Assembly: GCA_900541695.1 (NCBI GenBank) | Contig: UQKL01000017.1 | Coordinates: forward strand, 1 to 59,918 | DNA: 59,918 bases | Source: an uncultured Collinsella sp. | Lineage (GTDB): Bacteria; Actinomycetota; Coriobacteriia; Coriobacteriales; Coriobacteriaceae | Direction of reading: 5' to 3' | Shown: one piece after another, positions 59,909-59,918 of the stretch | Layout: every line of letters begins with the position of its first letter | Position numbering within the stretch: the first letter of the stretch is position 1 | Program-made: the position numbers and the translations under genes | Notes under the pieces: generated by a model | Seen by the model: only the letters and a program-made list of their open reading frames with translations | What the model was told of the DNA's origin: nothing | The model's database searches: none

Positions 59909-59918
59909 ATGGAAGAGG
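59909..59918 (+). CDS. Start of a truncated gene at the window edge
   Basis: ATG GAA GAG follows a strong AAAGGGGGAG box. Only three codons are present, so no product can be named. Confidence 0.4.

Overview
This window is a piece of a GC-rich actinobacterial chromosome, most likely a human-gut Collinsella or close relative (class Coriobacteriia). The reasons are the high GC3 coding style, the single-polypeptide AccD-AccA carboxyltransferase, a FabK-type enoyl reductase inside one type II fatty-acid operon, and several families of short hairpin repeats. The genus is inferred, not proven.

Layout. 0-6.3 kb: RidA (-), a U32 peptidase-like protein and an RluA-family pseudouridine synthase (+), then an oxidoreductase with its DeoR-type regulator (-). 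6.6-12.4 kb: most of the S10 ribosomal protein operon (-), rplC to rplX. 12.9-16.1 kb: a histidine phosphatase, a CDF metal exporter and a lone PTS EIIC (-). 16.1-25.3 kb: a complete fatty-acid initiation and elongation operon (-), fabH-acpP-fabK-fabD-fabG-fabF-accB-fabZ-accC-accDA, with the biotin ligase birA divergent from it. 26.3-29.8 kb: the str operon rpsL-rpsG-fusA ending in rpsJ (-). 30.6-41.1 kb: rpoC, rpoB, galU, rplL and rplJ (-). 41.6-50.3 kb: aminotransferase, an unknown protein (+), an amber-interrupted DNA glycosylase, a GH13 amylase, an MFS exporter, a FeoA-FeoB fusion and an alpha/beta hydrolase. 50.6-59.9 kb (+): EIIA(Glc), asnS, a WYL regulator, a three-gene ABC importer, a surface 5'-nucleotidase and an MscS channel.

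How the genes fit. The housekeeping cores keep the ancestral order (rplJ-rplL-rpoB-rpoC-rpsL-rpsG-fusA-rpsJ-rplC-...-rplX) but are split by non-ribosomal blocks. galU lies between rplL and rpoB. About 14 kb containing the whole fatty-acid cluster lies exactly at the rpsJ/rplC junction. BirA supplies biotinylated AccB to the neighbouring carboxylase.

Most unusual. Three long hairpin elements (A 12695-12831, B 29969-30107, C 41306-41526) share a conserved core but have outer stems of unrelated sequence and conserved pairing. Each lies directly upstream of a ribosomal protein operon (rplC, rpsL, rplJ). Other points are a terminator-like repeat family with compensatory changes, a tandem triplet of hairpins at 4118-4334, a 31-nt inverted unit family, a MITE-like 131-bp element, an altered fork-loop-2 segment in RpoB, a diverged conserved segment in RpoC, and Arg at S12 position 88. 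Nothing here was tested by alignment or search.
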